Source: Nymphaea colorata
Taxonomy: Eukaryota > Streptophyta > Magnoliopsida > Nymphaeales > Nymphaeaceae
Assembly: GCF_008831285.2 (NCBI RefSeq)
Contig: NC_045141.1
Location: 27,579,315 to 27,643,314 of the forward strand
Reading direction: 5' to 3'
Length of the DNA: 64,000 nucleotides
Shown here: positions 25,150 to 38,300 of the stretch, piece by piece
How positions within the stretch are numbered: the first letter of the stretch is position 1
How the letters are laid out: each line of letters opens with the position of its first letter
Position numbers and translations under genes: made by a program
The notes under the pieces: model-generated
What the model was told of the DNA's origin: nothing
The model's database searches: none
Seen by the model: only the letters and a program-made list of their open reading frames with translations

Positions 25150-26389
25150 TTTAGAATATCATATATATCTACCCTTTATGTGTGAGTCGGAAATGACCGC
25201 TTTTATATTTGGGTCTGCCCACGATGGGCAAGATTCAATCCCTCTCGCTACATGAGGAATGGCTACACAAGGTAGTAACCATCTATTAATTTTTCTATGT
25301 ATATGATTGATCATCACAAGAAGGATAGCAAACAATGCTCTGAGAATGAAGAAGGTAGAAAACAAAGAGGCAAGAGAACAATAGATCACTGATCAACCTT
25401 TTAGGTTTCAACAATTTCTTATCTGTCAGGTGCATTGTTCTTGCACAATAGGAGGTGGGGCTGGGCATGGTATTTCCATCTCTAAAGACGGTGTCTGTTG
25501 GACCTCGAAGGTTTGTTTGCTTTCTCAATTGTGCATATTAGAGGTAGACTGAATTTGTGCTGACCAATCCCAATAGTGTTATATGTCCTAAAACAAAAAC
25601 CGGAAGACAAGAAATCATCTCCAAACACTTAAGAGAAAACCCTATGATGATGCATGACTTATAATAAACAAATTAAATTTTTGGGGCTGGGATGTAGTGA
25701 AGAGAAGTCAAATGCCATTAGCTACCCCCCTAACTCATTACTAGATCAAATCCCAGTCCTACTAAATCCACCAAAAGACCTAAAGATACTACGTTCTATC
25801 CTATCTTCTAACATTCGCATATGTACAGCTCCTAGAAGCCGCTCCCCTTAAAGACAATATTCATCTCGAAGAAAACAGATCACTTGCATGAATGCATGTT
25901 CGTATTTGCATCTACTGTACGCAAAGATGTGTGCATTTGCATTTCCGTAGAGAAAGAAGGGTGTGAATACATTGGCCAAACAACGATGCAATGGGTAGGA
26001 AAGACACTCTCCGAAGGCAGAACTTCTCCTGAGGGCCTGGTCGCCCGGCCCTCTTGACTTACCATTGGCAAGTCCACGCACACCGAAGAATTTATGTTCC
26101 AATATCTTTACAGAAGATTTCAGGAATTAAAATTGTTTTAAAATACAATATCCGAAATAGATTCTGCTAATGTGTAAGTCGCTACCATGCTTATGTAGAA
26201 CCCGAGGTGAAAGGGGAAATGGAATTTTTTTTTTAAAAGAGATTTGTTGGCCGAGCTTCCGTAGAGGAAAAAAAAACGTCAAAGACCTGTTGTAGGAGCA
26301 AAGCTTGCCAAATATAAACAACTAGATTGGCCTTGGGTTGTTTCCAACATCAGGTTTCTCAGATAAAATGCCTTGAGAACCATATCCTT
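25150..26389. other. 3' flank of chorismate synthase
   Basis: About 1.2 kb with no recognisable gene. The part next to 26390 will include the 3' UTR of chorismate synthase. Confidence 0.5.
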
Positions 26390-29300
26390 TTATGCCAGAA
26401 GTCCAACTGAGAGAGGTTCCTGGAGATCCGGGTTGATTGGCAATAACTCGCACTGTGCATAATGGAGCATCAATTGATCCACAACCACCAAGGCTGCCAT
26501 AGCTTCAACCATCGGCACCGCTAAAAAACCACCACCCCATACTTTGTGTAAAAATGTCGCTATAGAAAAGCAAAGATGGAATCAAGGAAAATCAGCAATC
26601 TGTTAAACCACACCTCGAGGAACCACACATGGGTCATGTCGGCCGCGTGCTAAGAGCTCAGTTTCATGTTTATCCCTAGTAACTGTGTTTTGCTTTTTCT
26701 GCACGCATAGAGAAATCGTCGTCAAGCAAATTGAAATTGCTTGCTCATTCTCCGAAAGATTCAAAATTGTTCATTTGAGAAAGTGCAAGAGGTGCTCACT
26801 GCAATGGTAGAAGTCGGCTTGAAAGCTATTCTCATGGTTATAGTTTCCCCATTTGATATCCCACCCTAAGAAAGAAGACCATAATGTTACAGAAAACTGT
26901 TTAGATGAACTCACTGAAGACTATCAACACAAATACTACCTGTATTCCTCCAGATCTGTTTGTCCTAGTCCGGATCCTCCCATGCTCATCCATGTAAAAC
27001 TCGTCGTTGTGCTCACTTCCAGTCATAAAAGTACCTTGGCACATTCATAATGTAATAAGGCAGAAGTAGAGCTTTTTATTATTTTTAGCAAACTAAATCG
27101 CCTAAACAATCAGGCAACAAGCTTTTATTTACAAATTCCTGCCTACACAAGTCGATTGCAGCAGTATTCTTGATAAACAAACAACTTACCTGAAAATCCG
27201 CTGCCAATTTCAAATCCCTTGGTAGCAGGCAATGACATCATAGCTTTAGCAAGCTCTGCCTCCAGTTTGTCAAACACAGGTGAACCAAGCCCCTGCAATG
27301 GACAAAGCATGCAAATCACGAGATCAAAATTAGAAGGGTCTTAAACATCATACGAGAAACAGCAGCCAACGAAGAAAAGAAAGACAGGAAATACGTGAGA
27401 CAGAAGGGAACTAGATATAGCCTCACTCTAACTATATGCTTATGTTTAAAAATAACCAAGTGTAAACGTATACATACACGGGGGACATTTCTCAGAATGC
27501 ACGTCACAACACCACCAACAGAATCCCCTCTAACCCTCACACAATCAATAGCATCAATCATCTTCTCAGCATATTCTGGATCAGGACACCGAACAATATT
27601 GCTTTCTACCTGGAAATTTTGCACGAGACTTTGAGATTTAGTAAATGTCAGCATCAATGAACCATCAGCCGAAACAAGTGCCCATGGAAATCTCTTGGGC
27701 CTATACCTGATCCAGTGTGACAATGTCATTATCAACAACTCCATCAGGAAGCACAACTTTGTGCACTTGTGAAACATAGGCAACAACCTGCAAGAAATGG
27801 GGAAAGAAACCAAATGCTCAGCAACATGTAGATGCAAAGTGTGTTCTGTTCATGCTGAGTCGCTGACATGCTTATATATGGGCTTGCATGTTCAAGTTTT
27901 ATATTATGATTCCATGGTTGCAAAATGATGCATCACATGGACCTTTTGTCATTTTTGGCTGTTCTGGTTCTCATTCAACCTGGCCTCCACTTCATTGGTT
28001 GTGCCAGATCCATTCATTTTGCCTTCCTACTGCCTACACTTGGGCATGCACTAAAAGGAAAAAAAGAGGATACCCACGAAAAGGGAAGTGAAAACTATCA
28101 CTTCAGATAAATTATCTAGTTATTTGATAACATATAATAATCATTGATACCTGTCATACTAAACTAGATTCACTATACTCATGAACCACAAAAATATCTT
28201 GTAAGCACCAACAAATAAAAAGATCTTAGAAGTCACGAGAGGCCATATAAACCCAACTGCACAGCTACCTGCAAAACATATGAAAGGGGAGGATATAAAG
28301 CATACCTCTGTTCCTGATTTCATTTTAAGAAGCTTTTTGGCAACAGCCCCAGCTGCGACCCTTCCAATGGTTTCCCTAGCAGATGACCTACCACCACCCT
28401 GCATTTCCATGAAGCTTCAATAATAATGGAAGAATCATCAGTTTCTATCAAATAGCTGCAGTAGGAGAAAGAGAAACCTGCACGGATCTGACACCATATT
28501 TAAAATCATATGTTGCATCAGCATGAGAAGGTCTGTAGGCCAGGGACATCTCCCTGTAATCCTGGCAACAAGAAAGGTGAAGAAAAAATCCAAATGAGCC
28601 GTCACATCAATGATGAACACTACAAATATCAAATTTTGTACTTGATAACAATGTTGCAGTTGATCTATTTCTGTCAACTTTTATCAGGATACTCACATGC
28701 CCTCTTTGATCTGTATTTGGAACAAGGACAGCAATTGATGTTCCAGTAGTCATCCCTGCATTTATTAAGATCACATTAACCCCCAGATATGATGTAACGT
28801 GCAAAATTTCACAATGGGTTGTAAGAAACCAATTACACTAGAACGAAGTAAATAAGTGTAGGGTGTAAGCATATTAACCTTCAGAAATTCCTGAAACGAT
28901 ACGGCATGTGTCAGTCTCTTTTCTAGGAGTGGTTATTCTGCTCTGTCCTGGCCTCCTGGAAGCATATTATGTAACAGCAGGAAAAATTTTACAGAAAAAT
29001 TTTGAGAATTATGACTGCTTTTTCATTCTTTTACAAATTAATCGTAGCATTAAGAAAGAATTTGAACTCTGCAACAGCTTTCTAAAAGGATTCTTGATTT
29101 GCAACACTACCTCCTATCAAGTTCCACCTGCATGTCAGCTTCAGAAAGAGGGATGCGGGGAGGGCATCCATCAATAACACATCCAACACCACCTCCATGT
29201 GATTCTCCAAATGTTGTAACACGAAATAATGCTCCGAATGAACTTCCAGTTCCAGCATGTACCTCTGTTTTATTTTTCCATGTCGAGGATGAGTTTTAGT

Positions 29301-29445
29301 TATTAGTATGAGATTTTGGAGAATCACTAAAAGCAGTAGAAACAGGAAAGGAAACACAAGATCTTGATATTACAAATCTAAGAACTGAATCAGCAAACTT
29401 GCAGGGGTGATTCGTGTATGGTGATTTTAGAAAATGTGGGTACGG

Positions 29446-29516
<71 letters not shown>

Positions 29517-32247
29517 CAAAATAACACAAAAAATTCAAAATGAAAGCAACATTTAGATAAACAAGCGATATAAATAAAAACATTATATGTTAATGAACAA
29601 TAACTCCAAAAAACAGAACGAAAACTGAGTTAGAAAAGATTAAATCAAGTAAAATTAAGTAGTTTGGATCAGCTTGGAGCTAAAAAGTATCCAAGTGTGT
29701 CCAAGTGCCCAATTTAGGTAAGGGTATGGCCACAGGTATGTGGACCTTACTGAAGCACCCATGTGACTTAGAAGGCATGAAAAGGAACATAAGCATGTTG
29801 CATTTTTCTGCAAGCTTGCCATGGATCAAAGAACTAATCGGATCTCGAAGCAATTCCTTTGCATCCGCAAGGCAAGGGAAAGGCTCCTCACAAAGGGTTT
29901 CTCTGAATTCAAAAGAAACTTCGAAAAACATTAGGTAACCAAGAAAAATTTCCACTGAACCTAATTATAATGATGGATGATGAATCAAGTAGCAAGCTAA
30001 TCCAAATTTCAGACTAGGAAAGGAGTGTAAAAGACATTTAAAAGCCAATGCTCAATTGAAAAGGAAAATAAAATCAAAGATCAATATCATAAAAAGGAAA
30101 ATAATGAGTATGGTCCACACCACGAAGGCAATTTTAATTAGTTCAAACTGTCCCTGAAGTATTTAACCTAAGATACCTATGTGAGAGATAATCATTTTCC
30201 AATGTTCTGCCTCACAACTTTCATCTCGGAGAGAAGTACCACGATGGAAAATTTATTGAACTTGCCAGTTTTCCCCATCCTTATATGCTATTTTCTTAAT
30301 CTTTTTCGCCTTTTTAAAATTTTGTGAGGTTTTGTCATGAAATTTGTAAAGGAAACAACATTGTGTAGTACTTGCGGCCACGCCTTCTTTCATCACGGTT
30401 GACCAAAAAGCCTCAGCTTATCTTTTTTGCTAAAGCTCAAAAGAAAATTTAATTTCCTACTTTTGCTAAGAGAGAATAGAGAGCATCTGTATTATATATA
30501 TATATAGGAAAATTGACATCAATCGGCTATCTCTATGACCAGATGGTTTTTTTCCATTTTGTATCTCTAAAATTTGTTGCAAAAGGCACATTCCGTCGCT
30601 AAAACCCATGGTCAATCAACCAACTGTCTCCGACTCTCCAATGCACCTTTTGCGATGGTTTTTAGCGACACAAAATTTGGTCAGCTTATTTCAATTCCTC
30701 TGTGTGTGTGTGATGAATTTATGGATTTGCATCCACATGTATATAAGATGCATATCCCATCTCTTTGCTCCACCTGCCTACTTGTTTTTAGTTTGATGAA
30801 TCTGAAAAAATCTAATGTTAATATGCTGGAGGTTCAAAAAATTATTTCTCTCCAAACCAAGTTCCTGAGGAGAAGATGCACTCAAAAGAGATTCCAAGGA
30901 GTAGACTATTGGTTGTCATTCAGGTAATGTTTGATGGCACCATTAAAATCACATGATTGTAATCCTAGAATCAGGTGGAGAGGTATTTTAATCCCCTTTC
31001 CATATTCAGTCTGCGTGCATCGTGCGACTGTGGAATAATAATGACAAGGTTAAGTTCTGGTGTTTGACGGCAACAGTGCTGGTATACAACGGTCACCAAC
31101 TCCTATTGGCATTGCTCATGCCATTCAAAACTCCTTACAGAACCTTCACCTGCTAAAATTAATAGACATATGCTTTCATTTTCAATCACCAAATAACAAA
31201 AAATCAACATCTTGGCAGAATAGCAGCCCTGCTTTTATCCCTACGTTTCTACGGCCATCTACCTATATCAATTTATACATATATCAGGAAAAAAGGAAGT
31301 AACATAAAGCTTTGCAGATTAAGAAGCACAGAAATAAAATCATTCACACTGAAAAGAAACAACTAAGCAAAACGACACCTCAAATTAGCGCTTATATATC
31401 CGAAAGATTGGAGAGAAGACACACCAACAGAGCAGTGAGGGAAAACGAACCGTCACTTCCGTGAAAGCCCCTGCAGCAAAGGCAAAAAACACCCGCAAAG
31501 CAGAAAGCAGTGACGGGTAGTCGCAGCGCAAGGGAGCCAGACTGGTGGCCAAAGGCGGCAGAAACAGCCCACTGGCTAGACACCGGTAGATGGACACCAG
31601 CAAGAAGGGGGGAAACGGACCTAATAAAAAAAGACAGTGGCGGGAAGCCATTGGCGACAGGAAAAGGCACATGGGGAAAATGGGCCAGGGAAGAAGAGGA
31701 GGGGAGGAAGGTCTTGTCTGCCGACACCGGCAGCCATTGCAAGCATCAAAGAGGACATCAGCCCCAATTTCTCTCTCTCTCTCTCTCTCTCTCTCTTAAC
31801 TATTATATTGTCTTCGATATCATCAAACAGTTGAAGAAGGCGGAAAACTTTTCCTTTCCGTTGAACAGAAAGACCATCTAAGTTATCCCCGTAAATCCAA
31901 ACCTGGTCCGTTTAAGTGCTCTAGCGAACATTAGATCCACGGCAAATCGTTATGAAAATGATCCTCTCAATGAACACAAGCATTTTGAAAATGATCTCGA
32001 AGTAAGGTTATCGACATATTAGGGGGAAAAAGAAGCGAATTGTAATATTAATATGTAAAAGGGGGAGAGAGTGGAGGAGAGCGTAACCAAGCCTTCTTGG
32101 GGGAGCCTTGTGAGATGGCCGGATGGTGGATACCCTGCCAAGATCTACGCTAACGTTGAATCGACGGAGTCCGTCGGTAGCCAAACGGGAGTCCGACGAC
32201 CTGCCCAAGAAGGGGTTGCTGGAAGCAGTCTGCAGGGACGCAGCCAT
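26390..32247 (-). CDS. CS: chorismate synthase, plastidial (439 aa)
   Basis: Last enzyme of the shikimate pathway. It converts 5-enolpyruvylshikimate 3-phosphate to chorismate with reduced FMN, in the plastid stroma. Thirteen minus-strand exons join in frame to 1320 nt: 32247-32088, 29264-29111, 28955-28879, 28755-28697, 28561-28478, 28398-28306, 27787-27707, 27609-27478, 27292-27190, 27034-26940, 26865-26800, 26698-26614 and 26520-26390. Residues 1 to about 53 are a Ser/Arg-rich transit peptide starting [16 protein letters not shown]. Family signatures are intact: [20 protein letters not shown] (with H76), [65 protein letters not shown] and [19 protein letters not shown]. The length matches plant homologues (about 435-440 aa). 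The link from exon 1 to exon 2 across a 2.8-kb intron rests on phase, sequence character and the fit of the joined L-E-V-H-A. Confidence 0.96.
29446..29517. repeat. compound A / TA / TG microsatellite in intron 1 of chorismate synthase
   Basis: A poly-A run leads into about 11 TA units and then TG units (with one CG). Such tracts are prone to length change. Confidence 0.9.
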
Positions 32248-32329
32248 GGATCACCGAAGGAAGCCGGAGATAGAGGAGACCTCGATGACTAAGGGGGGAA
32301 AGAGAGATATAGAGAGAGAGGAACTTCCC

Positions 32330-32356
32330 ACAACGAAAGTTGGCTTTTAAAGAGGG
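32330..32356 (-). promoter_or_regulatory. possible TATA-like element of chorismate synthase
   Basis: On the minus strand, TCTTTAAAAGCC lies about 100 bp upstream of the ATG at 32247, followed by a pyrimidine-rich leader with CTCTCTCTATATCTCTC. Position and composition suit a plant core promoter and 5' UTR. There is no direct proof. Confidence 0.35.
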
Positions 32357-32359
32357 GGA

Positions 32360-34990
32360 GGCCCTGCAGCTTCTGCTATCCTCACCAACTTTGGCCGTCG
32401 CCTACCAGCTTCCGCCCCACCAACCACCCGGGCCCTTCCAGAGTCCAGACACCCCTCTCTCTCTCTCTCCGTGACTGACCTTCTCACCTGACATACATTT
32501 TCGGTTTAACTAAAACTGTCAGCCGTCCGTCAAAGCTCAAAGCGACGCCCCGGTGCCACGGTAAACGACGTCACTAAATTTATCGCGTGTTTAGCTTGAT
32601 TCCACTGTAGATCCCCACCCTCTTTAAAAAAAAGGGTTCTTGGTTTTGCCAAATCCGAGGGGAATCAGGAACTCGGTTTCACGGATTTCAAATCCAGTCG
32701 GGGAGGTGGGATTAAAATCCTACGTAATTTTTTTGTTTTCGTTAGAGCTCACCGTCTCTTTCATCCTCTCCTCTCTCTTTTCGCTCTCCCAAAAAAAAAA
32801 GTGACGGGTAGCGCAACCAATTGAATTGAGTGGCCTGTTGTAGCTATATATTCAGTTCAATTTTTAAAGGGTGTTATCTTTATGATATTAAACAGTAATG
32901 TTGATCGGTTAGGTGAACTGGTTCTTATTCCACATCTTCTCTCTCCTTTTTCTCTCTCCCAACCTCTTTATTTGCCCTCGCCTTCTCTCTCTGCCTGTAG
33001 CTTGCCGTTCACCCGTGTTCACCCGTGACCCAGTGGCCTCTTTTCTTCAGTGCATGTAGAGACTCCCAAACTCCACCACAGTGACATTGTCTAGTGAGGT
33101 GGAGAGTGTCAAAATATAAATTTTATCGATGAAGAAGACTCCGCATGGTGGTGTATAATGTGCAAACATTTTCTTTCCACTAGCTAAAGATTCAAAAATA
33201 CAAACTGATGTGCAGACACTTTTTTTCTTTTGCCTTCAAACTGATTTGACATAGTCAATTTCTAGCGTCAATAGATGTTCAAAATTTTGTTATGGTTAAT
33301 TGGAGCCATAACAACTTGAATGTTATTATGCAAGTCTATCATACTTCATTTGCCCACAATGGAATCAAATTTCACTCTGTTTCTTTCTTTCTAAGTATTG
33401 ATGGTTGGTATCGCTCCTATCCATTTGATAGCAGCAAAGTACATATTCACCTTCTTTCTTCCACCTTTGTTTATTCCTCATGCTGTCCTTGCGAAAATAT
33501 TGATCCAGTTTAGTAGTCCACTACGAGGGAAATGCATAATAACCTCGCCTTATGTTGAGGTTCACAAATATGATGTTCAGATTTGTAGGAGGCTTGTGGG
33601 TTTTTTCCAACATCCAATAATTTCTTCCATTGTAATCAATAAACACTGGAATGAATTCCTTAGACATCTAAATCCCTATCAGCCAAACCCAACGGCCCAC
33701 CCCCATTTTCATGTAATAGATGCAAATCCTTGTCCAGTTGATTCCATACTAAAATCCCATGATTTTGATCTTAGTATTGCCAAATGCTATCTTTAAGGAC
33801 CCATTTCACAACAAGTTACTGTGTCATGAATTTACCTAAAAAATGGGATAAATTTATGGAACATTTGTGACAATGTTTCATGAATTTGCTCACATTTTTA
33901 GGAGCAATGGTTCCATGAATTTATCTCATTTTTTATGTTGATTCAGTATATTACTATTACTGAACATCACCAAAAATATAGAAACTTATTAAGGTGAAAA
34001 TAGGTTCGCTGTCTGGTCCGGTGAATGATCCTGCCCTTTCTTCTTAACAGTATGTCTAGAACGTACTTTTTGTCAATAGATCTGCCGCTCAAAAACTTAC
34101 AGCAGATTACACAAGGGTTTCCGCGAGATCAGTGTCGACTGATCACTTGAAGAAGGTCTCCAAGGGTTCGGTTGTTGGCCGATTAAGTGATAGGTGAGTT
34201 GGGTTTAGAACGTTGTGATAGGTGGGTGAGTTGAGACAGTTTGGTTTATTGAAACCATTAACTATTTAACCAATGTAAATGTGAATTTACGAATAGTAAG
34301 TTTCTTTTTAGTACGGTTCTGGAAGTAGCAATTGTCTAAAAGGAGAGCGGGATTCCATTTGAAGTGATGACCAAGATGCACCAAACACTTATTTATCCAT
34401 TTTTGGTTTCCAAATTTAACCACTTGATTAATGTTGAACACTTTTTGCCTAATGTAGTGAAAACGGATATATTTACCAATATGGTATATTAGCCCATGCT
34501 TATCGTTACGTATCCGCCATATCGCCTCGTTGTTTCATTTTATGGTTTTAATTAAAAAATTTGATTTAAGCAACGAAAGAAATAAAAAAAATAAAACCTA
34601 CGTGGCCTTGTATCGAATCAGCAAGGTTGTCCAATACGCTCCGAATCGATGGGCATTGGGTAAGACCCGGCCAGGGTCGGTCTGTCGGGCTCGGGCCCAG
34701 CCTGATAGCCGAAACTCGGGCTCAATCCGGCCCGTTTGATAATAAAAAAGTATTTTTTTAAATTATAAAATAAGTTTTCATAATATAAAATAAAATTTCA
34801 ATAATAAAAGATAAATTATTAAATTAAAAAATAATAAAAAATATTTTTTAATTATTATCGGACCGACCCAAACCACAACATCGAACCCGAGCCCGACCGA
34901 GCTAACTACCGAGTACCGGATGGGTACCCACCGGTGGCCCAGGCCTAGACACTACACTTATTGCTATCAAATTAAATGAAGTAGACCATT
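32360..34990. other. upstream flank of chorismate synthase and AT-rich intergenic DNA
   Basis: No gene supported. It holds CT tracts (about 32454-32470), a small inverted repeat around 33838-33935 (AAAAAATGGGATAAATTTATG against its near complement) and a GC-rich stretch near 34660-34740 with facing CGGGCTC/GGGCCC-like motifs, followed by a very AT-rich segment. Confidence 0.4.
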
Positions 34991-35184
34991 TGTTCCCATG
35001 TGTCTGGGAGTCTGTACAGTCATTTGCTTTGTTTTGCATTGTGCTTCCTTTGCTTATGTTGAGTCATTTGCTTATGCATGTTTACTTGTAAGAGAGTACC
35101 CTTCCACCGGTCTAAGTGTCAAGTATTGGGATTTCTTGTTTTGGGTGGTCGGCATGGAAATCCTGTAAGAGGCCTCGGTCATCT

Positions 35185-35192
35185 TATATAAG
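35185..35192 (+). promoter_or_regulatory. TATA box of the chromovirus 5' LTR
   Basis: CTTATATAAGTAAAG lies within the putative LTR, about 150 bp before its inferred end. This is where a Gypsy LTR promoter would sit. Confidence 0.45.
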
Positions 35193-35332
35193 TAAAGTCG
35201 AGATCATTCTCCTTGCTTATCTTTCTCGTGATGTACTAATTTTCCAAGCGAATACATTGCGAGATTTCTTTATTCACAAGCATTCTTTACACACTCGTTT
35301 TCTCAAACTACTTTTGCGCCCCGTTCAGTGGT

Positions 35333-36590
35333 TTGAAAATTGTAAACCAGGTTCAGCTCAATCTGGGGAAGCGGTTGGATAGTCGGTGTAGAACTATACG
35401 CCGACGATCGTTGATCGAAAGAGACATCCGACGATCGTTGATCGAAGAGGAAGAAGCACTGGCGATTCAATACAATCTGCGAAGTGCCAAGGGCAAGGGG
35501 GTAGCCCATTCTGACGAGATGGGTACATCCCAGGGTCAGGAAGACCTGACCGAGATGGTGAACAAGCTGGCTACCGACGTAACTACTCATGAAGAAACAT
35601 TGGGTAATGCAGCTGAGTCCTTCGGGGAAATGAAGGACGAGATGAAGGTACTGCGGGAACAAGTGGCTGACCTAGTGGCCATGAATCGGGCATTGACTGA
35701 CACAGTAACGCGGTGACCGCGTTACAGGCTGAAGTCAAGTAATTTCAGGTAAAGAACCGCACACTACAGCGACAGATCTCTGTAAGTGGAGGCAACGATC
35801 GGCCAGCGAGGGTCGACGTTCAGAGACCAGCTAAATACAACGAAACTCGGGATAGTCGAGTGATCGACAACTTTTTATTCAAAGTAGAATATTACCTAGA
35901 CTTGCAAGGCGTTATGGGGGACGACCTTCAAGTCAAGACTGCGGCTATGTTGCTAGAGAGCGATGCTGTGGCATGGTGGAGAAGGAAAATACTCAACATT
36001 CAGAAGGGGATCTGCACAATAGACACTTTCGATGATTTTCAGCGAGAGTTAAAAACTTACTTCATGCCCCCGAATGCCCCCGAATGCGACACGCCATGCA
36101 TATCAGATGGTTGGTGAACTGAAATGTACTGGATCCTTGCGAGATTACGTGAGGGTCTATCAGAAGCTGATGTTAGATGTGCCATATATGCAAGAACAAG
36201 ATAAATTGAACTGATTTATTTTGGGACTTCAGTCGTGGGCACAATCCGAAGTGGAAATGAGTAATCTAGAGACCTTGGAGGATGCTTATGTGATAGCAGA
36301 ACGTTTGGCTGATACTCAGCACAAGAGCTACACTAACGCCTTCAAGCCGTCGAAGAAGCCTGACCATGGAGGAAAAAAAGAGGATCGAAGGGAATAGAAA
36401 GATGAACCATCAACTCAGCGTCAAGTCAAAAGAAGAACTTTCTTTCGCAGAAACGACAACTCTCAGAATAGAGTGTTGAAATGTTGGTTTTGCGATGGTA
36501 ATCACTTAGGGAGGCAATGTCCAAAGCGTGTAAACAGGGACAATCAAGCAAGCTCTTCAAGGCAATCTGCTAATGCGGCACAAAGTGAAG
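35333..36590 (+). pseudogene. chromovirus gag (broken)
   Basis: The N-terminal part (35333-35716) is charged and helical, with EDLTEMVNKLATDVTTHEE and EMKDEMKVLREQVADL, likely a coiled coil. It stops at a TGA next to a small GCGGTGACCGCG repeat. The capsid-like part resumes with RVIDNFLFKVEYYLDL and DAVAWWRRK, shifts frame near 36080 at a short CCCCCGAATG duplication, then continues with GELKCTGSLRDYVRVYQKLM through two further stops. The nucleocapsid zinc knuckle is [13 protein letters not shown], one residue shorter than the usual CX2CX4HX4C. Confidence 0.85.
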
Positions 36591-37696
36591 AAGGGAAAGG
36601 ACCAAAGATGGACGCACTTCAACTTCTGAACACCATAAAGAGGGAGGAAAAAGTGAAGGTGACAGCGACACCTTCTAACAAGCTCATGTACTTGGAAATC
36701 CTGGTAAATGGAAGGTCTACCCTGGCTATGGTAGACATGGGAACCACACATGACTTCGTCTCAGTTGAGGAGGTGAGGAGACTAGGCCTAACCCTTGAGA
36801 ATGGAGAGTTACGCATGAAGGCGGTGAACTCAGAGGCCAAACCCATCCACGGAGTGGCCCGTGATACGGTTGTGAAGATTGAGAGTTGGTCAGGAAGGGC
36901 CAACTTCTCGGTGGTCCCGATGGATGATTTTCGGATGATCTTAGGCATGGAGCTCCTCAGTACAGCTAAAATGGTTCCAATGCCGCACCTACGCAGTATC
37001 AGTATCATGGACGAGAAGTCCCCTTGTATGGTTCCAGTAACCTCGATAAAGAGGAATAAGGGCAAAACCGCAATGATATCTGCCGTTCAGTTGAAGAAAG
37101 ACCTCAAGCACGACGAAGAGACGTACTTGGTGGCAATCAGGGAAGTGACTAATGACTCCCCTGGTTTGGTCCCAGAGGCGCTTGTGCCTGTCTTAGCGGA
37201 ATTCGCAGGAACAATGCCTGCGGAGCTCCCTAGACGGCTGCCACCTCGACATGAGGTGGATCATGCCATCGAATTCCTTCCTGGTGCCAAACCCCCGGCA
37301 ATGGCACCATATCGAATGGCCCCTGTAGAATTAAGAGAACTTTGGCGACAGTTGGACGAGATGCTAGCTGAAGGTATAATTAGACTCTTCAAAGCTCCTT
37401 TTGGTGCACCAGTGTTATTCCAAGCGAAGCATGACGGCTCCAAAAGGCTATGTGTGGATTATTGGGCGTTGAACAATGTAACGGTGAAGAACAAGTACCC
37501 CTTACCTTTGACTGCAGATCTGTTTAATCAACTGGGTGAAGCTCAAGTGTTTTCCAAGTTAGACCTTAGATCAGGATATTGGCAAGTTCAGATTATTAAC
37601 GGCGACGAGCCAAAGACCACTTGCGTCACTCGCTATGGTTCCTTCTCGGTCACATTGTGGGAAAAGGTCAGCTGCGAATGGACACAGAAAAGGTGA
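36473..37696 (+). pseudogene. chromovirus protease and N-terminal reverse transcriptase
   Basis: A 407-codon open stretch. The zinc knuckle lies at its start. Protease follows: [20 protein letters not shown] has DMGT where a retroviral aspartic protease has D(S/T)GA, so the active site is altered. RT follows: [21 protein letters not shown], then EMLAEGIIR, then [20 protein letters not shown], then [13 protein letters not shown] (first catalytic Asp kept). The reading breaks at CVTRYGSF, where the next bases belong to a different frame coding [10 protein letters not shown]. The YxDD motif is missing, so an internal deletion of about 80-90 codons has removed the RT catalytic loop. Confidence 0.88.
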
Positions 37697-38300
37697 TGGC
37701 AATTCAAGACTGGAAACCGCCAACCAATGTACCAGAACTACGTTCTTTTCTCGGTTTGGCAAATTACTATCGACGATTCATTGAGGGGTATTCTTTGATA
37801 ACTACGCCTTTCACTGATTTGCTAAAGAAAAACCGAACTTGGGCTTGGGAAGAGCTCGAAGAAGACACCTTCGAGAAGTTGAAGAGGGCCCTGACGCATG
37901 AGCTTGTGCTCAGGTTGCCTGACCACACAAGGAAATTTGAAGTCCACACGAATGCATCAAATTTTGCCATTTGCAGAGTTTTGATGCAGGAAGGTCATCC
38001 AGTCGCCTATAAGAGTCGGAAGCTGAAAGACGCAGAGCGACGCTACTCCGTGCACGAAAGGGAAATGACGGCCACTTTGTCTTCGCATATGGAGGCATTA
38101 CTTATTGGGGTCCCAGTTCGTGGTAAAGACTGATAATATAGCCACAAGCTACTTCCAGACTCAAAAGAAGTGGAGTCTGAAGCAGGCTTGATGGCAGGAA
38201 TTCCTTGTAGAATTCGATTTCGCCTTGGAGTACAAAGCAGAGAAGACAAACGTCGTAGTCGATGCACTGAGCCGGGAGGCGGAGTTGGCAGCTACCCGAA
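37621..38300 (+). pseudogene. chromovirus RT thumb / RNase H (broken)
   Basis: The frame opens with [10 protein letters not shown], then [20 protein letters not shown] and [14 protein letters not shown] (typical Gypsy RT end), then [12 protein letters not shown]. Here TNAS replaces the TDAS that carries the first RNase H Asp. [19 protein letters not shown] follows. A frameshift near 38080 breaks the protein; the continuation is readable as [16 protein letters not shown] with stops, then EYKAEKTNVVVDALSR. Confidence 0.85.

Noticed and set aside
31385-31742. Overlapping 95-123-codon frames on both strands
   Set aside because: They lie within intron 1 of chorismate synthase and are low in complexity, with Pro/Ser or Ser/Leu runs from a CT tract.
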